Below the pieces are notes generated by a model. That model was not told the origin of the DNA and searched no databases. It worked only from the letters and a program-made list of their open reading frames with translations. Below are positions 58,738 through 64,000 of a stretch of DNA of 64,000 nt, piece by piece; the first letter of the stretch is position 1; each line of letters opens with the position of its first letter. Position numbers and translations under genes: made by a program. Origin of the DNA: Taiwanofungus camphoratus (taxonomy: Eukaryota; Basidiomycota; Agaricomycetes; Polyporales; Taiwanofungaceae); the NCBI GenBank assembly GCA_003999685.1, contig CP021222.1:1612001-1676000 (forward strand), in the 5' to 3' direction.

Positions 58738-59446
58738 CGTAGGCTTCCCTATACTGAGGTTAGAGGCAGAGATGGTAGGCAAGGAGCCAGTGGGGTTCTG
58801 ACCCTGCCGAAGTGATGTAGGCAGGACGCGGAGAATATGCATTTCAGGAAGTTGCGCTGACGTCAGCAACCATGAAGATTGCTCTCAGATGCCAAGTTGC
58901 TCAGAAATTTGAGCAGTCATTTTTGAGATGAAGTATATTATTATCGTGTATATATGTAGTCTGGCTTGTTGGAAATCGTCTCTTCACACAACTTCACAGT
59001 CGCAGGTTGGTTGTGGAGACAGATACCCGCTCGCGCAGCCTGCATGCACCCAACAGGCTTGGCAGGCAGTCGAGGCTCCTCAATGTGGGAGGCGTCTAGC
59101 TTCCAACCAGTCAGAAGTAGATGATCAGTCGAGATATCCTCTCAATTTGGCATGTCGGAGGTTCGAGGGAACTCAGGTCCATGTCAGGACGTGTGTTATT
59201 TTCAGGTGGGAGTGGACAAGAGTATTTTTTGAGGTTCTTTCGCGACGTGATTGGGAAGATCAATTCTCGTATGAGAAAGCCTCGAAAGAAATCGACAGGT
59301 AGAAGTTGACCTCCACAAGTCACGTGAAAAATACCCGACGCGCGTGCGTTGCGTCTCAACGCGCAAATTCGTTTGCACTCATTCCATTTTGCCCAGGAGC
59401 ACGTCCATCGAACATCGTTCTAAAATCGAATCACCTATTCTCGGTC
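58738..59446. other. Divergent intergenic region
   Basis: Lies upstream of both the lipid phosphatase (-) and PPP4R2 (+). Open frames at 58928-59302 (+) and 59111-59359 (-) overlap each other and look accidental. Confidence 0.4.
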
Positions 59447-60635
59447 ATGGAACGAGAGAAAGCAAGTCTTGAATTTGGATGGGTGCCAGGTACCGTTCAT
59501 ACTGGGTTCTGGAGCATCATTGAACCAACATTGTTTCGAGTTGGCAGAGTATGACGAGCTTCTGGAGCAGATAGCGTCCACTGACATTGTCGAGTGCGCT
59601 CACCTTCAATCTCTGATATGAATGAACCTTTGACTCGTGTTTGGCATGTTTAAGTGTGGAATGGACGCGATTACGCGATATGATAAAATATAAGATCAAC
59701 CAGGTATCGTAGTCATTATCTCAAGCTCGCAACTTGCTCAGCAGGCCGGGCAGAACATCTCACTCTTCCTCTCTGGAGAGGTGAAACCTGATTATGAGAG
59801 AACTGTGACTGCGCTCCCAGGTCCCGGTGGATTGAAGCTCCCGCCTTTTCCACCTCGTGAACGAAACGGTCCCAATCCAAGTGAAGCGCCGAAAAACGTA
59901 CTGACCGAGAAAGAAGCAACTAACTACAGGGATGTTATATATGCGCAACTAAATGAGTTCGAAGGGTGAGCTAGTTCGTCTCTCGAAAGCTCATATTTTG
60001 ACTGTTTTATGTTGCTTTATGTAAGGAGTCCGCCATTTACTATACAGCGTATCTGTGAACTGTGTCTTCGCCCTACAGAACACTATAAGCAGCTTGGTAA
60101 ATACCTTCGCGCGGTCGAAAAATCCCTCCTTGTGACATCGACATGGGACGCATTCCCAGCGTTGACGGATGGCGCAAGCAGCCAACCAAACGCTGGCCTC
60201 GGTTCTATTAGTACCACTAGTCTTTCAGCTTCAGCCCCGACTACACCCATGTTCTCTCCTATTCCGTTCTTACACGAGGATGCCAGACGATCGAGCTCGC
60301 GCAGCCCTCCTCCTAGTCCTCTCGTACTTCCGGCGATGGGGGCAGGCGGTACGGCGACTACTGCCCCACATGCTGGAGCGGAAAATGCAGAACAAAAGGT
60401 GTTGGGTCTTGTTGATGAGATGGATGATCCTAGTCCAGGACATCTGAGCGAACACCCTCGGGCTATCTCCTCGACAACGACCGTGGATACGAAGCCATTA
60501 CATGGCAGCTTGGAAGAACGGTTCGTGAAGGGAAAGACAGAGGAGTCAAAAGCAGCGGACAACTTGAAAGACTCAGGTGGAGGTGGCAGTATGACAACGG
60601 AGGTACCAGATACGAAGAAAGCGAAGACAGAATAG
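59447..60635 (+). CDS. PSY4: Protein phosphatase 4 regulatory subunit 2 (PPP4R2/Psy4)
   Basis: Four exons (59447..59489, 59548..59593, 59726..59965, 60026..60635) give 312 aa. The N-terminal PPP4R2 domain reads FGWVPEYDELLEQIASTD, AQQAGQNISLFLSG, then GSPPFTIQRICELCLRP and HYKQLGKYLRAVEKSLLVTS. The second half is a Ser/Pro/Thr/acidic disordered tail ending in a basic KKAKTE. The protein targets the PP4 catalytic subunit, with roles in DNA-damage recovery. The start at 59447 was chosen because it splices directly into the conserved EYDELLE block; the frame is open farther upstream. The third-intron acceptor (ctcaag) was chosen by frame. Confidence 0.85.
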
Positions 60636-60765
60636 TGTAATTAGATTGTTTTGCGCTATTGTTCGCATGTGCAAACCATGCTCGTTTGTCTATCCAGGCC
60701 GCCATTTGCTTTGGATCAATCGATACTCGAAGCAAGCTCAAGTCCCTGACATTGTCCGTCAGAAT

Positions 60766-61482
60766 TCAGGCCAAGTCTCGTTTGATCTTCTCTAACATGG
60801 CATTCATGTGTAACCGCATATCTGGCTGACCTCTCCCTCGTCCTCTTGCAGACTCTCCCTGACTTCGACCTCGGCGTCTGTCACCCGCGCTCTCTCTTTT
60901 TCTGGGATCGGGTGCTCGGTGACGATGCAATGGATCAGACTTGAAGTGATGTAGAGAAGACCGTGCATACGCTTGCCTGCTCAGTTGGCGTAACGTTGGT
61001 CCTTGGTCTGGCGACTCTTCACGTTGCTTTTCCTCCGCCCTCTTCGACAAAGACGGTCTTTTCCTCGGAGATGGGAGATCATCCGAGTCTTCCATAGCTT
61101 CTCCGTCGTCTTCACCATCCGACGGCTCAGTACTTCTCGAGCCAGAAGGAGTAATATCCTCTTGCTCCGTTTCTTCGTCGCTTGAGCCTTCGTGGAACTT
61201 CTCAGGCTGGTTGTCTTCTTCGGACACTGCAAGTACTGACTGTTTCTCTCGGACTACTGATCCTTCTTTGCGTTTTTGTGCCTTCCATTGGCTCTTTATC
61301 TTTTGAGTTTCTACCCACGATCGTTTGAGTTTCTTAGCTGCAGTAGCGGAGGAGAAATAAGTCAGATGATTTCGACATAATAAACAACTCCATTCATGTT
61401 TCCAATGCTCACCGCGATCAACGGGTAGGTGGCGGAAAGTGGGCGGTTTTTTCTTCTTCCTCTCCTCTTGAACGGGCGCCAT
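60766..61482 (-). CDS. FYV7: rRNA-processing protein Fyv7-like
   Basis: Two exons, complement(60766..61337, 61413..61482), give 213 aa. The conserved N-terminus crosses the intron (PPTFRHLPVDRAKKLKRSW, then ETQKIKSQWKAQKR). A long Asp/Glu/Ser-rich and then Arg-rich middle follows, and the C-terminus (RGQPDMRLHMNAMLEKIKRD) is the family's second block. Fyv7 acts in nucleolar 18S rRNA processing; the charged composition fits a nucleolar protein. Its stop is 130 bp from the convergent PPP4R2 stop. Confidence 0.8.
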   Translation of the reverse strand: MAPVQEERKKKKPPTFRHLPVDRGEHWKHEWSCLLCRNHLTYFSSATAAKKLKRSWVETQKIKSQWKAQKRKEGSVVREKQSVLAVSEEDNQPEKFHEGSSDEETEQEDITPSGSRSTEPSDGEDDGEAMEDSDDLPSPRKRPSLSKRAEEKQREESPDQGPTLRQLSRQAYARSSLHHFKSDPLHRHRAPDPRKRESAGDRRRGRSQGESARGRGRGQPDMRLHMNAMLEKIKRDLA

Positions 61483-61679
61483 TGCAAGGGTGGAGTATAT
61501 AATTAATGTATAGACCGCCTGGAGGCCCATATACAGATACGCCGCATCGATTACGTAACTGTAGCTATAAGGAGCGAACGGTTCAGTCAGCTTTACTTCA
61601 TTCCTTCATCTCTCTCGCAAGACACAACCCCCACTCAGTCTTCACTTTCTACTACACTATACATATTTCCGACCGTCGC

Positions 61680-62217
61680 ATGAGCGTGCAGAATCTCAAC
61701 ACTTTCGGTGTGTCTGTCACCCACCAGTCCTGTGCGCTTATCGATAGGCTGACTACTTCGTTTTTTTCCCTGCAGATCCTTTCGCAGACGAGGGAGACCC
61801 GCTCAGTAGCAGCAAAGACGTAGGATCTCAGCAGAACTATATCCACATCCGTATCCAGCAGAGGAACGGACGAAAGACGTTGACCACGTTACAGGGTTTA
61901 CCCAAAGGTGCAACCGACCGCCCATGTCTGATCTGATCGTTGCTGATGCAGGGTCTCAACAGAGTATGATGCTAAGAAGCTTTTGAAGGCCTTCAAGAAG
62001 GTGAGTCGCAATTCCACCACACGATTGGGACCTCATGGACGTTTTTACTGACTTTTCATCCATTAATTCACAGGAATTCGCTTGCAACGGCACTCTCGTT
62101 GACGATGAGGAGGCTGGTCAAGTCATCCAGCTTCAGGGTGATCAACGTCTCAAGATCTCTAACTTCTTAGTTGAAGAAGGCGTCCCGAAGAATACCATCA
62201 AGATCCACGGTTTCTGA
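61680..62217 (+). CDS. SUI1: Translation initiation factor eIF1 (SUI1)
   Basis: Four exons (61680..61707, 61776..61907, 61963..62000, 62074..62217) give 113 aa, matching the usual eIF1 length. The N-terminal MSVQNLNTFGDPFADEG tail is followed by the SUI1 fold: YIHIRIQQRNGRKTLTTLQG, EYDAKKLLKAFKKEFACNGT, QLQGDQRLKISNFLVEEG and a C-terminal IKIHGF. It binds the 40S P site region and enforces start-codon selection. All splice borders are canonical. Confidence 0.95.
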
Positions 62218-62763
62218 TTAGTATTGCATTGGGGCAAAGAACAGATAGAGAGCACTGGCTTTGTGCGGTCCACATTTTCCATTCTCTTTGCTGCGCTCTT
62301 TCTCCATTTCATGTCACGTCTGTACGCATCGTTTTATGGTTCTCCGTTTTCCGTTTCCCCTCTGTACTACTTAGTGTCGAATGCTTATCGGACGCCCGTG
62401 GCGTGTACCGTTTTGCGTGTATGCGGCGTGGACTCGGATACAATTGATCATCGGCAGTGCAATTGTATGCGTGAATTGTGCATAATTCACGACGGAAGAT
62501 CAAAGTGTGGTAGCATACATACTTGCAAAGGCAGATCAGAAGTGATTGGATGGCACTCACTGAGCTCCATACGAACGTTCGTCCTAAACTATGTGGTCTA
62601 CAGTGGTATCATCTTTGGCTCTCCGTCCTGTTCTTTCACGGACGGTAGTAGATCATAGCGGTACATCAACAAGGCACGACTTAACTGCAGCAGTCTGGTG
62701 TCAGGCAAATGCACCGCAAAATAATTGCATAGCAAGCCATTCGACGGTGTGAAAGGCGGATCA
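62218..62763. other. Convergent 3' regions of SUI1 and SNRNP27
   Basis: 546 bp between two convergent stops, pyrimidine- and T-rich near 62270-62360. No gene was seen. Confidence 0.45.
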
Positions 62764-63801
62764 TTACTTGATCTTGTCCAACGGCCTGGTTGAAGAAGAA
62801 TGTCACGACAACTATACAGAGCAATGAACACTGCATCTGACCTGTTGAAGCCTCCGCGTCTACAAAAGATCATCGTCAGTCTGACAATCAAGATACCGCA
62901 GATGTAGAGGACCACGAACCGGTTCATGTACTGACGCCATGTACGCATCTTCTTTATCTGAGCAGCACCATCCTGGTTGCCTTCAACGTGTCTACCCTTT
63001 GAGGTCGACGGACGTCAGTCTCGCCAAGAACGGTCGCAATATCGAGTATGTGTATTACACACCTTCGTGGTGCCAAAGCCAGACAAGCCCATCATGGCCA
63101 TCATGGCGTCGTCGTCGCCATTAGTCGCATCCATAGCCTCACCCTCCTCTTCGCCCTCTGTTGGCACCGCAGACTCCTGTCGCGAACGATCATCCGGCAG
63201 CTCTTCAGACGCCGCTGGAGCTAATAGCAATTAGTCTATAGGACAGCTACATAACGTAAAGTAAAGTGCTCTCACCAGGACGCGAACTGCCCGCCCTGCT
63301 AGCCGGTTCGCCCGCGTCGTGGGGCCTGGCGTCCCGCTCGTGCGGACGGTCTCCCGGCCTCGCGTCCCTGTCTTTGTCTCGTTCCGGGTCTCGCGCCCGT
63401 TCCCGCTCCCTCTCTCGCGGCGGCAGAGGCTCCTTCTTGCCGTCTCTATCCCGGTCGTTGTCCCTCCTATCCCTATCCTCTTTCTGCCGGTCGTCGCGCC
63501 TGTCTCTGTCCCTCCTCTCGTCTTCCCTGTCGCGCCCAAAGTCTCTCCGGTCTGCAAACCAAGCATCGTCGACCAACACATTCAAGACACAATAATCATG
63601 CGGATGCAAGTACTTACGGTCGTCTCGTCGGCCTCTGTCGCCACCTCTTCCGCCGCCTCTGCGTGGTGGGCTCCTCGACCGGCTCCTCCGCGGTGCATTG
63701 CGATGCCTGCCGTAGCGCTCTCTGTCCCTGTCCCGATCCCTGTCGCGCTCGTCGCGCTCCCAGCTGCGGTCACGTCTTCTGTAGTCATGGCGTGAGGACA
63801 T
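62764..63801 (-). CDS. SNRNP27: U4/U6.U5 tri-snRNP 27 kDa protein (SNRNP27)
   Basis: Six exons, complement(62764..62785, 62842..62859, 62920..62996, 63063..63220, 63276..63551, 63618..63801), give 244 aa. A long Arg/Asp/Ser repeat domain is followed by the highly conserved C-terminus MMAMMGLSGFGTTK, GRHVEGNQDGAAQIKKMRTW, RQYMNRRGGFNRPLDKIK. The last 50 residues are spread over four exons, including one of 18 nt (62842-62859). The protein belongs to the spliceosomal tri-snRNP and influences 5' splice-site choice. The start at 63801 (MSSRHDYRRRDRSW) is the only Met before the repeat region. Confidence 0.92.
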
Positions 63802-64000
63802 GTCGCCTTGTTACTCGTGTGCTGGTCAATGGTCGTCAGAGGCGAGACTTTGCAAAGCACGAGAAACACGTGGCATAAGCGCCGCCTGTATGCGGGTTGG
63901 AGGTTGATATCAATCGCCTTGGTGAGAACAGTCAGCTATTGGTATTTATTTGATCATATTACGGATCCGAGCAGATTATTGTGACAGATGAATCGCATTA
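63802..64000. other. Upstream region of SNRNP27
   Basis: 199 bp to the window edge, presumably the SNRNP27 promoter. No further start codon with family resemblance was seen. Confidence 0.4.

Noticed and set aside
58928-59302. 124-aa plus-strand ORF upstream of PPP4R2
   Set aside because: Overlaps an equally long minus-strand frame, lacks motifs and sits in a promoter region.
63266-63795. Long plus-strand frames opposite SNRNP27
   Set aside because: Complement of the Arg/Asp repeat; SNRNP27 is certain from its C-terminal motif.
1-64000. CRISPR arrays, bacterial operons, rRNA genes
   Set aside because: The window is eukaryotic; no regularly spaced short repeats with unique spacers and no rRNA sequence were recognised. 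tRNA genes were not systematically excluded.

Overview
The window looks like nuclear DNA of a basidiomycete fungus, probably an Agaricomycete. Genes are densely packed, introns are about 40-70 bp with GT-AG borders, and the families fit: Nup133, Gyp7, the eIF1, RPS21 and SNRNP27 orthologues, the Agaricomycete DUF6533 family, and Ty3/Gypsy elements with the DPGSQ-type protease. No search was run; family names come from reading the translations, and exon borders were placed by hand from splice sites and reading frame.

Left gene block (1-16.9 kb): the 3' part of a Nup133 gene (+); a COA8-like mitochondrial gene (-), convergent with it; a SINE-like insert and a 0.73-kb foldback element; an Aim34-like SAP-domain mitochondrial gene (-); an unrecognised conserved-looking gene with microexons (+); a small coiled-coil protein (+); a Gfo/Idh/MocA oxidoreductase (+) behind a TATA box; and a DUF6533 membrane-protein gene (-), followed by the 3' end of a second DUF6533 copy.

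Central block (about 16.9-50.7 kb): one old Tad1/I-like LINE on the minus strand (ORF1, endonuclease, RT, RNase H, C-terminal zinc finger) cut into pieces by LTR elements. At three sites, 4-bp target duplications let the LINE reading frame be followed across the insertion. Two about 11-kb Ty3/Gypsy elements of one family lie inside it in opposite orientation (18501-29468 and 30822-41788), forming a near-perfect inverted repeat around 1.35 kb of LINE. Each has a gag-protease ORF beginning inside the 5' LTR, a -1 frameshift signal into pol, two shared nonsense codons in the integrase part, a copy of the 3' polypurine tract near the element's midpoint, and an intron-bearing antisense gene for a cysteine-cluster protein between pol and the 3' LTR. 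Further LTRs of the same and of a second family sit nearby. The whole nest lies within the second DUF6533 gene, whose 5' half reappears at 51.7-52.0 kb.

Right gene block (52.9-64 kb) is ordinary housekeeping DNA: a Gyp7-type TBC RabGAP (-), RPS21 (+), a lipid phosphate phosphatase (-), PPP4R2/Psy4 (+), FYV7 (-), eIF1/SUI1 (+) and SNRNP27 (-).

The best candidates for something undescribed are the antisense intron-containing gene carried by the Gypsy element, its central polypurine tract, and the inverted pair whose shared LTR asymmetry cannot be explained by retrotransposition alone.
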